Part shown: piece after piece, positions 1 to 8,333 of the stretch | Layout: each line of letters starts with the position of its first letter | How positions within the stretch are numbered: position 1 is the first letter of the stretch | From: CAVVAL01 sp963742725 | GTDB lineage: Bacteria > Actinomycetota > Actinomycetes > Mycobacteriales > Cryptosporangiaceae | DNA: 64,000 nucleotides | Direction: 5' to 3' | Assembly: GCA_963742725.1 (NCBI GenBank) | Contig: CAVUMX010000004.1 | Span: 496,001-560,000 of the forward strand | The notes under the pieces: model-generated | Told to the model about the DNA's origin: nothing | Databases searched by the model: none | The model's input: the letters and a program-made list of their open reading frames with translations, nothing else | Position numbers and translations under genes: made by a program

Positions 1-29
1 GTCCGGGCAGGTGATGCAGCGTTGCGGCG

Positions 30-653
30 CTAGATCAGGCCGTGGCGGAGGGCGTAGGCGACGGCGTGCGACCGGTTCCGGAGCTGGAGGCGGTTCGTCA
101 CGTCGTGCAGGACGTTCTTGACCGTCCGCTGGGAGTAGGCCAGCTTGGCGGCGATCTCGGCCGTGTCGAGGCCGTCGGCGACGAGGCGCAGCACCTCGAC
201 CTCCCGGTCGGCGAGGCCGCTGAACGTGAGGCCGCGCGGGCTGAGTACCTGGCGCTGGAGGCGGCCGACCTGGTCGAGGAGCCTGCCGAGCAGGTCCGGC
301 GGGACGGCCCCCTCGCCGGCCGCCGCGGACGTGATCACCGACACGAGCCGCTCGGGTGTCGCCTCGCTGCGGCGGATCAGACCGGCGGCGCCGGACTCGA
401 CGGCCGCGACCAGATCAGCGTCGTCCAGCTGGGTCGCGACGAGGACCGCGCGTGCCGTGCCGCCACGGCTGACGGCCCGCAGGACCCGGAGCGTCTCGTC
501 GGTTACCCGATCGGTCACCACGACGGCCACCCGGGCACTCGCCATTTCTTCCGGTGGCAGCACCAGGATCTCCGGGCGTGGCCGGAGCTGGCCGGCGACT
601 CCTACCTGCGAGATCGGGTCGTCGGTGTGCACGAATACCGGAACTCGTTCCAT
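30..653 (-). CDS. LuxR-family transcriptional regulator
   Basis: A 207-residue protein with a degenerate receiver-like N-terminus (about residues 1-115) and a C-terminal GerE/LuxR helix-turn-helix (about 140-205, with LADREVEVLRLVADG and the recognition region SQRTVKNVLHDV). By family it binds DNA as a transcription activator. An acidic pair (TDD) is present near residue 10, but the expected phospho-acceptor strand is weak, so control by phosphorylation is uncertain. It is transcribed divergently from the membrane protein starting at 825, with 171 bp between the two starts, and may regulate that gene. ATG start at 653. Family assignment is firm; target is inferred. Confidence 0.85.
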   Translation of the reverse strand: MERVPVFVHTDDPISQVGVAGQLRPRPEILVLPPEEMASARVAVVVTDRVTDETLRVLRAVSRGGTARAVLVATQLDDADLVAAVESGAAGLIRRSEATPERLVSVITSAAAGEGAVPPDLLGRLLDQVGRLQRQVLSPRGLTFSGLADREVEVLRLVADGLDTAEIAAKLAYSQRTVKNVLHDVTNRLQLRNRSHAVAYALRHGLI

Positions 654-789
654 CTCTCTTACCCCCGTGACCCTTGGCGCACCCGACCGTCAGGTGCGTG
701 GGCGGAGCATGACAGTGGGGTCTCAGCGTGCACTTAACGTGGACTCAACGGGCGGTTCAGCGTGCCCGAAGGTGTACCCGTCCGCACTG

Positions 790-817
790 TTGACTCCCTT
801 GACGGAGTTCGTACCGT
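790..817 (+). promoter_or_regulatory. Possible promoter for a leaderless transcript
   Basis: TTGACT (790-795) and TACCGT (812-817) are 16 bp apart. The second hexamer ends only 7 nt before the ATG at 825, which has no visible Shine-Dalgarno sequence. This spacing would place the transcript start at or next to the start codon. Read by eye only. Confidence 0.35.
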
Positions 818-824
818 CGCGGCC

Positions 825-2120
825 ATGACGACACTGGCGAGGCTGGAGACCCCTGCCCTGGACCTCCCGCCGGGGGGCGAGGCGAGCTCCCTCCTGACGA
901 TCCGCAACAACGGCGAGATCGTCGAGGCGTACACGTTCGAGGTGCTGGGCGACGCCGCACAGTGGACAACGATCGAGCCCCCCGCGGTATCGGTGTTCCC
1001 AGGCACGGAGGAGCAGGCACGGGTCGTCTTCAAGCCGCCGCGGGCGTCGTGGGTCGCGCCCGGCGAGATGCCGTTCGCGGTCCGGGTGATCCCGTCCGAG
1101 CGCCCGGAGGAGGTGGTCGTCCCGGAGGGCGTGGTCCAGATCCACCCCTACTCCGAGACGACGGCCGAGATCCTGCCGCGCACGTCGCGCGGGCGCAGCA
1201 GCGCCAAGCACGAGGTCGCGATCGACAACCGGGGCAACACGCTGCTGAAGGTCGGGGTCAACGGCACCGACCCGGACGGCGCCCTGGAGTTCACGGCCCG
1301 TCCGCAGACGGTCGCGGTACCGCCGGGCGAGGCGGTGTTCGTCAAGGTCAAGGCCAAGCACCGGCGCCGGTTGTGGCGCGGGCAGCCCGTCACGCGTCCG
1401 TTCCAGGTGCTGGTCGTGGCCGAGAGCCACCCGCCGGTGACGCTGGACGCCGCGACCCTGCAGGACCCGATCATCCCGCCGTGGGCCGGTCGGGTCGCAT
1501 TGCTGTGCCTGGTCGCGCTGCTGGGGTTGGCCGGGCTGTGGTTCGGGCTGCTCCGCCCGGCCGTCCGGTCCGCCGCGAAGGACGCGGTCGCCACGCCCCT
1601 GCAGGCCGCCGAGAAGAAGGCCACCGAGGCCGAGAACACCGCACAGCGCGCCGAGCAGAAGGCCGATGTCGCGATCGGACCCACCGCGCGCGCGATCCCG
1701 CCGAACGGGGGCCGCCCGCCGACACCGCCGCCGACCCCGAGCGCACGGCCAGGCACCAAGATCGCACCGTACGAGGGCCCCCGGCTCGAGGCCACCGCAC
1801 CGGCGAACCGGTCCGCGACCGGCACGTTGACGACGGAGGAGAAGGAGACGATGGTCCTCACCGACCTCGTGCTCCAGAACCCGCAGGGCGACACCGGCCG
1901 GCTCGACTTCATCGTCGACGACCGCACCCTGTTCACGTTCAGCATGGCCAACTACCGGGACAGCGACTACCACTTCGTGACGCCGCTCGAGGTCAAGCCC
2001 GAGACGAGTCTCCGCATCCGGATCACCTGCCAGGTGCCGGGCGTGCGTCTCGCGGGTACGACGTCGGATCAGTGCCGCTCGTTCGTGGGCCTCGTCGGCA
2101 CGACGCGGACCGCTCCGTAA
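825..2120 (+). CDS. Membrane-anchored Ig-like domain protein with coiled coil
   Basis: A 431-residue protein. Residues 1-215 look like two beta-rich Ig-like modules (COG1470-like), followed by one membrane span (about 222-243, VALLCLVALLGLAGLWFGLL). Then come an Ala/Glu-rich coiled-coil stretch (about 250-285), a Pro-rich linker (about 295-315) and a C-terminal beta-rich domain with two Cys. There is no signal peptide, so most of the N-terminus is probably cytoplasmic. I start it at the ATG at 825, where the conserved-looking domain begins, rather than at the in-frame GTG at 762. Proteins of this layout accompany contractile-injection loci in some actinobacteria, and such genes could lie left of the window; that is inference. 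No enzymatic motif is visible. Confidence 0.7.
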   Translation: MTTLARLETPALDLPPGGEASSLLTIRNNGEIVEAYTFEVLGDAAQWTTIEPPAVSVFPGTEEQARVVFKPPRASWVAPGEMPFAVRVIPSERPEEVVVPEGVVQIHPYSETTAEILPRTSRGRSSAKHEVAIDNRGNTLLKVGVNGTDPDGALEFTARPQTVAVPPGEAVFVKVKAKHRRRLWRGQPVTRPFQVLVVAESHPPVTLDAATLQDPIIPPWAGRVALLCLVALLGLAGLWFGLLRPAVRSAAKDAVATPLQAAEKKATEAENTAQRAEQKADVAIGPTARAIPPNGGRPPTPPPTPSARPGTKIAPYEGPRLEATAPANRSATGTLTTEEKETMVLTDLVLQNPQGDTGRLDFIVDDRTLFTFSMANYRDSDYHFVTPLEVKPETSLRIRITCQVPGVRLAGTTSDQCRSFVGLVGTTRTAP

Positions 2121-2217
2121 GTCCCGGAGGAGCTGCCCTTATCGCCGTTTTGCCCCATGGATATAGCTTCCTCGCTACGGTGCAGGAAGTTACTCGGCGG
2201 TAGGTGAGGAGCGGGCG

Positions 2218-3723
2218 ATGACGGGACATCTGCGTGTCGCGGTCGTCGGTGGCGGGTTCGGCGGGATCGGCACGGCGATCATGCTGAAGCGCGACGGCAT
2301 CGAGGACTTCCTGGTCTTCGAACGGGCCGACGACCTCGGCGGTACGTGGCGCGACAACTCGTACCCCGGGTGCGCGTGCGACGTGCCGTCGAACCTGTAC
2401 TCGTTCTCGTTCGCGCCGAACCCGGAGTGGAGCCGCTCGTTCTCCGGGCAGGCCGAGATCTGGGCGTACCTGCGGCGCTGCGTCGACCGGTTCGAGGTCG
2501 GCCCGTACCTGCGCTACGGGCACGAGGTCCTGGCGGCCCGCTGGGACGACACCGCCCGGCACTGGGTCGTCGAGACCTCGCACGGCACCTGGACGGCCGA
2601 CGTGCTGGTCAACGCGGCGGGGCCGCTGCACGAACCGTCCGTGCCGGCGCTGCCCGGCGCCGACTCGTTCGCCGGCACCGTGTTCCACTCCGCCCGCTGG
2701 GACCACGACCACGACCTGACCGGCCGCAACGTCGCCGTGATCGGCACGGGCGCGTCGGCGATCCAGTTCGTCCCCCGGATCGCGCCGCGGGTGGGGTCGT
2801 TGACGCTCTTCCAGCGGACGGCGCCCTGGATCGTCCGCCGCGGCGACCGGGCCCTCACCCGCTTCGAGCACGCGCTGTACCGGACGGTGCCGCTCGCGCA
2901 GAAGATCGTCCGGACGGCGATCTTCCTCGGCCAAGAGGCGACGGCCGTCGGGTTCGTGCGGCCCCGGCTCGGGAAGGTCGCCGAGATCGTCGCGCGCGCC
3001 CACCTGCGCAAGCAGGTCAAGGACCCGGAGCTGCGCGCGCGCCTGACCCCGCCGTACGCGATGGGCTGCAAGCGGGTGCTCCGCTCGGACGACTACTACC
3101 CGGCGCTGCTCAGGGACAACGTCGACCTTGTGAGCGACGGAATCGCGGAGATCCGACCGCACGGGATCGTCACGAAGGACGGCACCGAGCACCCGGTCGA
3201 CACGATCATCTACGGGACCGGCTTCCACGTCACCGACAGCCCGATCGCGGACCGGATCTCCGGCCGCGACGGCCGCACGCTCGCCGAAGCCTGGAAGGGC
3301 AGCCCGGAGGCGTACCTCGGTACCAGCGTCGCCGGGTTCCCGAACCTGTTCCTGCTGCTCGGTCCGAGCACCGGGCTCGGCCACACGACCGTGCTGCACA
3401 TCCTGGAGTCCCAGTTCGCGTACCTGCGGGGCGCGCTGCGGCACGTGGCCGACACCGGCGTGGCGGCCTTCGAGCCGAGTCCGGCGGCGCAGCAGGCCTT
3501 CATCGACGACGTGGACAGGCGGATGCGCACGACCGTGTGGTCGACCGGCGGCTGCACGAGCTGGTATATCGACCGGACCGGACGGAACTCCGTGATCTGG
3601 CCCAGCTTCGCGTCGGCGTTCCGGCGCCGCCTCCGCCGCTTCGATCCCGCAGCCCACCAGTTCACGCCGAAGCCGGAGCCCGCGACACGGCCAGGGGAGC
3701 AGCCGGCCCCCGCGCGGCCATGA
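2218..3723 (+). CDS. Flavin-containing (Baeyer-Villiger-type) monooxygenase
   Basis: A 501-residue FAD- and NADPH-dependent monooxygenase of the Baeyer-Villiger/FMO group. The FAD Rossmann motif is at about residues 8-15 (VVGGGFGG). The type I fingerprint F-x-G-x3-H-x3-W is present as FAGTVFHSARW (about 151-161), and a second nucleotide-binding motif reads IGTGASA (about 175-181). These enzymes insert oxygen next to a ketone to make an ester or lactone, or oxidise heteroatoms. The RBS GAGGAGCGGG lies just before the ATG. The stop overlaps the start of the downstream alpha/beta hydrolase (ATGA), so the two are translationally coupled. The substrate is not evident. Confidence 0.9.
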   Translation: MTGHLRVAVVGGGFGGIGTAIMLKRDGIEDFLVFERADDLGGTWRDNSYPGCACDVPSNLYSFSFAPNPEWSRSFSGQAEIWAYLRRCVDRFEVGPYLRYGHEVLAARWDDTARHWVVETSHGTWTADVLVNAAGPLHEPSVPALPGADSFAGTVFHSARWDHDHDLTGRNVAVIGTGASAIQFVPRIAPRVGSLTLFQRTAPWIVRRGDRALTRFEHALYRTVPLAQKIVRTAIFLGQEATAVGFVRPRLGKVAEIVARAHLRKQVKDPELRARLTPPYAMGCKRVLRSDDYYPALLRDNVDLVSDGIAEIRPHGIVTKDGTEHPVDTIIYGTGFHVTDSPIADRISGRDGRTLAEAWKGSPEAYLGTSVAGFPNLFLLLGPSTGLGHTTVLHILESQFAYLRGALRHVADTGVAAFEPSPAAQQAFIDDVDRRMRTTVWSTGGCTSWYIDRTGRNSVIWPSFASAFRRRLRRFDPAAHQFTPKPEPATRPGEQPAPARP

Positions 3724-4751
3724 CGCTCCTCGACCGGGTCCAGGCCGGGATCGGGTTCTGGGTCGCCGGCCTGCCGAACCAGTGGCAGCGGCGGCTGGCC
3801 GGCAAGCCCGTGGTCGTCGACGGCGCCACGCTCGACCCGGGGCTCCAGCTGTTGCTCTCGCTACGGCGCCGCCGCGGCGACCAGCCGCTGCCCGCGCTGG
3901 CGCCGGTCGATGCCCGCAAGCGCACGAGGCGGGACGCCGCGGGGGCGACCGCCGAACCCGTTCCGGTCGGCGAGATCACGGACCTGACGATCCCGGGCGC
4001 CGCCGGCCCGCTCCCGGCCCGCCACTACGCGCCGCCGGGCGGTGGCAGCGGTCCGCTGCTGGTGTTCTTCCACGGCGGCGGGTTCGTCCTGGGCGACGTC
4101 GACACCCACGACCAGCCCTGCCGGATCCTGTGCCGCGAGGCGGGCGTGCACGTGCTGTCGGTCGGGTACCGGCTCGCGCCCGAGGACCCGTTCCCGGCGG
4201 CGCCCGAGGACGCGTGGGCGGCGGTGCTCTGGGCCGCGTCCAACGCAGGACGGCTCGGCGCCGACCCGTCCCGGCTGGCCGTCGGCGGCGACAGCGCGGG
4301 CGGCACCCTGTCGGCGGTGGTGGCGCAGCGGTCCGTCCGCGAAGGCGGTCCGAAGCTGGCTCTTCAGCTCTTGCTCTACCCGGGTGTCGACCGCACGACT
4401 CCCTACCGCTCGCTGGACCTCTTCGCCGACGGCTTCTTCCTCACCCGCGAGGAGATCGGCTGGTTCCACCTGAACTACTCGTCCGGCGTCGACCTCGCCG
4501 ACCCCCGGATCTCCCCGCTGCGCGCCGACGACCTGCGCGGCATGGCGCCGGCGCTCGTGGTCACGGCGGGCTTCGACCCCTTGCGCGACGAGGGGGAGGC
4601 GTACGCGAAGGCGCTGGCCGACGCCGGAGTGGACGTGCGGCTGCGGCGCGAGGCGACCCTCATCCACGGGTTCGTGAACATGACTGATCTCAACGCCGCG
4701 TCCCGTACCGCCCTGGTCGAGATCGCCGCCGAGGTCCGCGCGACGTTCTAG
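3720..4751 (+). CDS. Alpha/beta hydrolase, hormone-sensitive lipase family
   Basis: A 343-residue esterase of the HSL family. The oxyanion-hole motif HGGG is within FFHGGGFVLGD (about residue 117). The nucleophile is Ser192 in GDSAGG; the probable acid is in DPLRDEG (about 279) and the base in IHGFVN (about 309). The ATG overlaps the monooxygenase stop, showing coupled expression. A Baeyer-Villiger enzyme followed by an esterase is a known logic for ketone breakdown, in which the first makes an ester and the second hydrolyses it; applying this here is inference. It ends 3 bp from the convergent DivIVA-domain gene. Confidence 0.9.
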   Translation: MTLLDRVQAGIGFWVAGLPNQWQRRLAGKPVVVDGATLDPGLQLLLSLRRRRGDQPLPALAPVDARKRTRRDAAGATAEPVPVGEITDLTIPGAAGPLPARHYAPPGGGSGPLLVFFHGGGFVLGDVDTHDQPCRILCREAGVHVLSVGYRLAPEDPFPAAPEDAWAAVLWAASNAGRLGADPSRLAVGGDSAGGTLSAVVAQRSVREGGPKLALQLLLYPGVDRTTPYRSLDLFADGFFLTREEIGWFHLNYSSGVDLADPRISPLRADDLRGMAPALVVTAGFDPLRDEGEAYAKALADAGVDVRLRREATLIHGFVNMTDLNAASRTALVEIAAEVRATF

Positions 4752-4754
4752 GGC

Positions 4755-5339
4755 CTAGCGCAGTTCGGCCTGGACCGCCGTCGACACCGTGCTGGCCTGG
4801 GTCCACAGCGCCTCGGCCAGCGCGTTCGACCAGATGGCGAGCTGCTCGACGTGCGAGTGGGCCCGGTTGGGGTCGTCCGTGCGTGAGCGGAACGTCCGGA
4901 CCATGTCCTCGACGACGATCTTGGCCCTGAGCTGCGCGTGGGCCAGTACCTCGTCGGCCTGCGCGCGGGCGTCGGTGGTGATGAGGTCGGCGTAGTTGTC
5001 GGCCTGTGCGACCTGAGTCCCGACGTACCGCTGCGCCTCGCCGATGAGCGGGTTGGCCTCGCCGGGGGAGAACCAGGACTCGTCGCGGTCGACGGCGTGG
5101 TCGACGTCCGTCCCGTGGCGCTTGTAGAAGTTGCGGAGCCGCTCGACCTCGGCGCGGAGCGCCTGGGTCTCCCGGTTGGCCTGGTCGAGGGTGTGCGCGA
5201 CGCGCCCGATGAACGCGTCGACCTCCTCCTCGGAGTACCCGCGCCAGGCGAGCGGTGACTGCTGGAAGCTCGTCTTCCGCACCTCGTCGACGGTCATTGT
5301 TCGTGGGGGCTCGTCGACGCGGTCGTGGTGCGAACTCAT
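4755..5339 (-). CDS. DivIVA-domain protein
   Basis: A 194-residue cytoplasmic protein. The N-terminal DivIVA-type signature (about residues 15-80, with MTVDEVRKTSFQ and GYSEEEVDAFI) is followed by coiled coil (about 45-80 and 115-190). DivIVA-like proteins bind curved membrane and scaffold polar growth or division in actinobacteria. This one is shorter than true Wag31/DivIVA and is probably an accessory paralogue. I start it at the ATG at 5339 (MSSHHDRVDE); the in-frame extension to 5546 upstream reads as non-coding. It is convergent with the hydrolase. Confidence 0.82.
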   Translation of the reverse strand: MSSHHDRVDEPPRTMTVDEVRKTSFQQSPLAWRGYSEEEVDAFIGRVAHTLDQANRETQALRAEVERLRNFYKRHGTDVDHAVDRDESWFSPGEANPLIGEAQRYVGTQVAQADNYADLITTDARAQADEVLAHAQLRAKIVVEDMVRTFRSRTDDPNRAHSHVEQLAIWSNALAEALWTQASTVSTAVQAELR

Positions 5340-5551
5340 CTGGGGTCCTCGGGTTGGCGTGGGGCAAGCGCCAAGACCGTAGGAACGAGGGTGACTCAGT
5401 GTCAACGAGTCGTGCGCTGGACGGTGGGGAACCTGCGACGAGCGGTACGGAAAGTGGGGGCTCAGCCCCGATGTAGTGGGGGACGACAGCCGGCAAGGTC
5501 GAGTTGTGAGCCGCGCGACGGGTCGCGGCGAGTGAAGAAGGAGCAAAGTTC

Positions 5552-5929
5552 ATGACTGTGCCCGGTGGAGCGCAGCCGGCCGGCGCCGTGCCCCCGCAGA
5601 AGTCGAGCGTGACCCAGAAGATCGTGGTGGCCCTGATCTTCGTGGCCCTGGCCGGATGCCTCGGCGGGATGGTGTATTTCGTCCGCAAGTCCGACCCGGG
5701 CCTGGCCAAGGTCGGCGACTGCGTCTCGCAGGAGGGCGGCAATTCGGTCTCGGTGGTGGACTGCGGCGACTCGGACGCCGACTTCACGGTCGTCGGCCGC
5801 CTGGAGAACAAGACGGAGATCGATGCCGGGCTGTTCGCCTGCAGCGACTTCGAAGCCGCCACGTCGTCGTACTGGGAGGGGGAGCAGGGCGAGAAGGGCA
5901 CGGTTCTCTGTCTGGCAAAGAAGAAGTGA
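5552..5929 (+). CDS. Small membrane-anchored protein with extracytoplasmic Cys domain
   Basis: A 125-residue protein with a Pro-rich cytoplasmic start, one membrane span (about residues 24-45, VVALIFVALAGCLGGMVYF) and an exported domain of about 75 residues with four Cys (near 56, 70, 96 and 117). The layout resembles LppU/SCO3897-type small secreted proteins of actinobacteria. Function is unknown. RBS GAAGGAG precedes the ATG. The stop overlaps an in-frame GTG of the next gene, so it heads a three-gene operon. Confidence 0.75.
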   Translation: MTVPGGAQPAGAVPPQKSSVTQKIVVALIFVALAGCLGGMVYFVRKSDPGLAKVGDCVSQEGGNSVSVVDCGDSDADFTVVGRLENKTEIDAGLFACSDFEAATSSYWEGEQGEKGTVLCLAKKK

Positions 5930-5940
5930 AGAAGGTCGAG

Positions 5941-6330
5941 ATGAGCGGGCCCGTGCTGGAAGCACGGGCCGAGTTCATCAGCGTCCTCGACGGCGCTGGC
6001 TGGCAGGTGAACGGCTTCGACGCACTGCTGGGGATAGGCGTCAACGTCGAGCCGGAGGCGGTCGCCACGTACCGGGGGCCCGTGTTCCTGGTCGACATGC
6101 AGTTCTGGGCGGACGAGCAGCGTCTCGGGCTCGACATCTTCACGTCCGAGACCGACGTGCTCCTGCGGCTGCGCCTCTACCCGCAGGAGCAGCGCGTGCT
6201 GCTCGACGCGATCATCGATGCCCAGAACAGCCTCGACCTGGACAACTACCCGGCGTTCGTCGAGACGCTCGTACCACTCTGCGACCCGCTCCTGTTGGAG
6301 ACGGACGCCGGGCTGCTGCAGGTCCAATGA
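5941..6330 (+). CDS. Hypothetical protein, 129 aa
   Basis: A 129-residue acidic, soluble protein with no motif I recognise. It is rich in Leu, Asp and Val and predicted mixed alpha/beta. An alternative GTG start at 5926 overlaps the previous stop (GTGA) and would add five residues; I prefer the ATG at 5941, which has a purine-rich stretch just upstream. Its stop overlaps the next ATG (ATGA at 6327). It lies between two membrane proteins in one operon, so a membrane-associated role is possible but unproven. Confidence 0.65.
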   Translation: MSGPVLEARAEFISVLDGAGWQVNGFDALLGIGVNVEPEAVATYRGPVFLVDMQFWADEQRLGLDIFTSETDVLLRLRLYPQEQRVLLDAIIDAQNSLDLDNYPAFVETLVPLCDPLLLETDAGLLQVQ

Positions 6331-6722
6331 CTGTCTTCACAGAGTGGGGTGCGACGCCCCACCCGGCCTCGTACGGGCGCTGGCTGCGGCTGACGTTCGC
6401 CGTGATCGGTGCCGTCCAGCCCGCGTTCTGGGCCACCCTGTCGTGGGCGCAGCTCGTCCTGTCGGACCCGCCGGTCCACGCGCTTCCGCTGTGCCTCACC
6501 GGCTTCGTCGTCGTCGCCGCGTTCGCCGTCACCTGGTGGCTTCCCCGGACGAGCGTCGTGGCGATCTGGATCAGCCTCGCCCTGCACAGCGCCGCGGTCG
6601 CCGACGCCGCCACCACCGGTGGGCAGCCGCTGATCGGCGCCCTGTTCATGATCGGCCCGCCCCTGCTCGGTGCCGTCCCGATGACCCTGCTGGCCTGGAC
6701 GTTGGCCCGGATCGGCCGTTGA
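6327..6722 (+). CDS. Four-helix integral membrane protein, hypothetical
   Basis: A 131-residue protein that is almost entirely hydrophobic, with about four predicted membrane helices (around residues 16-38, 48-68, 74-95 and 100-125). No family recognised. Its ATG overlaps the stop of the preceding gene, so it is the last gene of the 5552-6722 operon. A strong hairpin follows directly, between it and the convergent S41 peptidase. Confidence 0.65.
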   Translation: MTVFTEWGATPHPASYGRWLRLTFAVIGAVQPAFWATLSWAQLVLSDPPVHALPLCLTGFVVVAAFAVTWWLPRTSVVAIWISLALHSAAVADAATTGGQPLIGALFMIGPPLLGAVPMTLLAWTLARIGR

Positions 6723-6725
6723 GCC

Positions 6726-6756
6726 GCGGTGCGGCGGCCCCCGCCCGCCGCACCGC
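6726..6756. terminator. Bidirectional hairpin terminator
   Basis: Perfect 12-bp arms (6726-6737 and 6745-6756) with a 7-nt loop lie between two convergent genes (stops at 6722 and 6794). No U-tract is visible on either side, as is common in GC-rich actinobacteria. Confidence 0.6.
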
Positions 6757-6793
6757 TCCAGCAGGTCACCGCTCAGAGTCACCGCTCGACAGG

Positions 6794-8161
6794 TCACCGC
6801 CGCAGCAGTGACACGGCGCGGTCGAACGCCGAGTCCCGGTTCCGCGCGAACTCCTCGTCCGTGAAGACCGGGGTACGGACGTGCGGCGGGATGCCGGTCA
6901 CGTCGAACGTCTCGCCGGACCGGGTCAGGAACTCCTCGTTCGGCAGGATGAACATCCACCCGTTGGGCAGGAACCGCATGAGCACGTCGGAGAAGACACC
7001 CTGGGTGTTCTCGCCGATCCGGACCGGCCGTGGCGACCGCTCCATCATCGCCTGGGTGAACGTCTCGCCGGCGCTGATGGTCGATCCGCCGGTGAGGATC
7101 ACGACCGGGCCGGCGTAGGACGGCGCGTCCGGCGTCACCGAGATGGGCTGGCGGCGGGTGAAGCGGGTCGGGTCGCCCGCGTCGTTGCGGGCGTGCTTGG
7201 CGTAGGCGAAGTACTCCCGCGCGGTAAGCCGTGACGCGAGCCGCAGGCCGAGCGCGTCGGCGCCGCCGCCGTTGACCCGCAGGTCGATCACGATTCCTCT
7301 GAGCCTGGCCGTGCGGTCACGGGTGAGGATCGCGCCGAGTGCCCTGTCCATCTCGGCGGCGTCCGCCTCGTAGCTGCCTTCCTTCGTGTACCCGGTGAAC
7401 GCGATCAGCCGCAGGTAGCCGATGCCGCCCGGCAGGTCGGCGTACCCGATCCGCCCGTCAGCCCAGGTCGTGAGTGGTTTGCGCAGGTCACGGCGTTCGA
7501 TGAACGGACGGACCTTCGCCTCCAGTTCCTCGCTCGGGAACACCGTGCCGGGCCGGTGGCCGATGTACTGGCGCTCGCCGGCCCGGATCCCCGTGTGGGC
7601 GTCGTGCAGGGGCGTGATCATCTCGACGAGAAGGTCGAACAGTTCGCCGTCGCCCATGTCGGGCCGCACCCGGGGCCTGTACGCGTCGCGGGTCGCCTTC
7701 CAGTCGACGCCGTGACGGGCGAAGAACGGGTAGTTCTCCGCGTACGTCTGCCAGAAGACGTCGAACGTCGCGAGCGGACCGGCGGCGCCGGGGCGGGTGC
7801 ACCGGGCGGGCGGCGACGTCAGCCGCCGCAGGTTCCAGTCGCCCGCCGACCCGGCGAAGTGGAACACCGCACGGTTCCGCCCCCGCGCGGGCCGGACGGT
7901 GAACGAGATCTCGCCTTCCCCGAAGCGGACCGTGCCGTCCGCCGCCGGAGAGCCGACCTGGTCGACGCCGAAACCCTCGACGCAGCTGATCGCGGTCGTC
8001 TGGAAGGTGCGCGCGCGGCCGTCCTCGACGACGAGCACCATGCCGTACCCGTCGGTGCGCCACACGCCGTCGACCGGTGTCGCCGGCACAGCGCCCGCGG
8101 TCACCGTCCCGGCGAGGGCGAACCCTGCCAATGTCGTGCCGATTGTCGTGAATGGAGTCAT
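6794..8161 (-). CDS. Secreted S41-family serine peptidase
   Basis: A 455-residue protein with an N-terminal signal sequence (about residues 1-25), an extracytoplasmic N-terminal domain and a C-terminal S41 (tail-specific protease/tricorn-type) core. The likely nucleophile is Ser363 in GGSTISAGET, and the characteristic VIDLRVNGGG strand-loop lies about 60 residues before it. There is no obvious PDZ domain, which places it with the IRBP-type S41 proteins rather than CtpA. Substrate unknown. It is divergent from the DUF4331 gene. Confidence 0.85.
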   Translation of the reverse strand: MTPFTTIGTTLAGFALAGTVTAGAVPATPVDGVWRTDGYGMVLVVEDGRARTFQTTAISCVEGFGVDQVGSPAADGTVRFGEGEISFTVRPARGRNRAVFHFAGSAGDWNLRRLTSPPARCTRPGAAGPLATFDVFWQTYAENYPFFARHGVDWKATRDAYRPRVRPDMGDGELFDLLVEMITPLHDAHTGIRAGERQYIGHRPGTVFPSEELEAKVRPFIERRDLRKPLTTWADGRIGYADLPGGIGYLRLIAFTGYTKEGSYEADAAEMDRALGAILTRDRTARLRGIVIDLRVNGGGADALGLRLASRLTAREYFAYAKHARNDAGDPTRFTRRQPISVTPDAPSYAGPVVILTGGSTISAGETFTQAMMERSPRPVRIGENTQGVFSDVLMRFLPNGWMFILPNEEFLTRSGETFDVTGIPPHVRTPVFTDEEFARNRDSAFDRAVSLLRR

Positions 8162-8174
8162 TCCTTAAGGGTCC

Positions 8175-8192
8175 GCGTGCGGCACCGCACGC
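8175..8192. promoter_or_regulatory. Palindrome in divergent promoter region
   Basis: GCGTGCGGCACCGCACGC is a perfect 8-bp inverted repeat around CA, 14 bp upstream of the S41 gene start and about 140 bp upstream of the DUF4331 start. The position suits an operator for either gene. No regulator is assigned. Confidence 0.35.
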
Positions 8193-8333
8193 GAAATCCG
8201 GCGAGCCTGAACGATTTTCCGGGGGATAGCCCCAATCCGGATCGCGGCGGGCACCGAACGTGTGGTGATCACGGGCCAAGGCCCGGCGCGCGCGCACCGC
8301 AATGTCACCTGATGTCTCCGGAGGGGGACTCTC

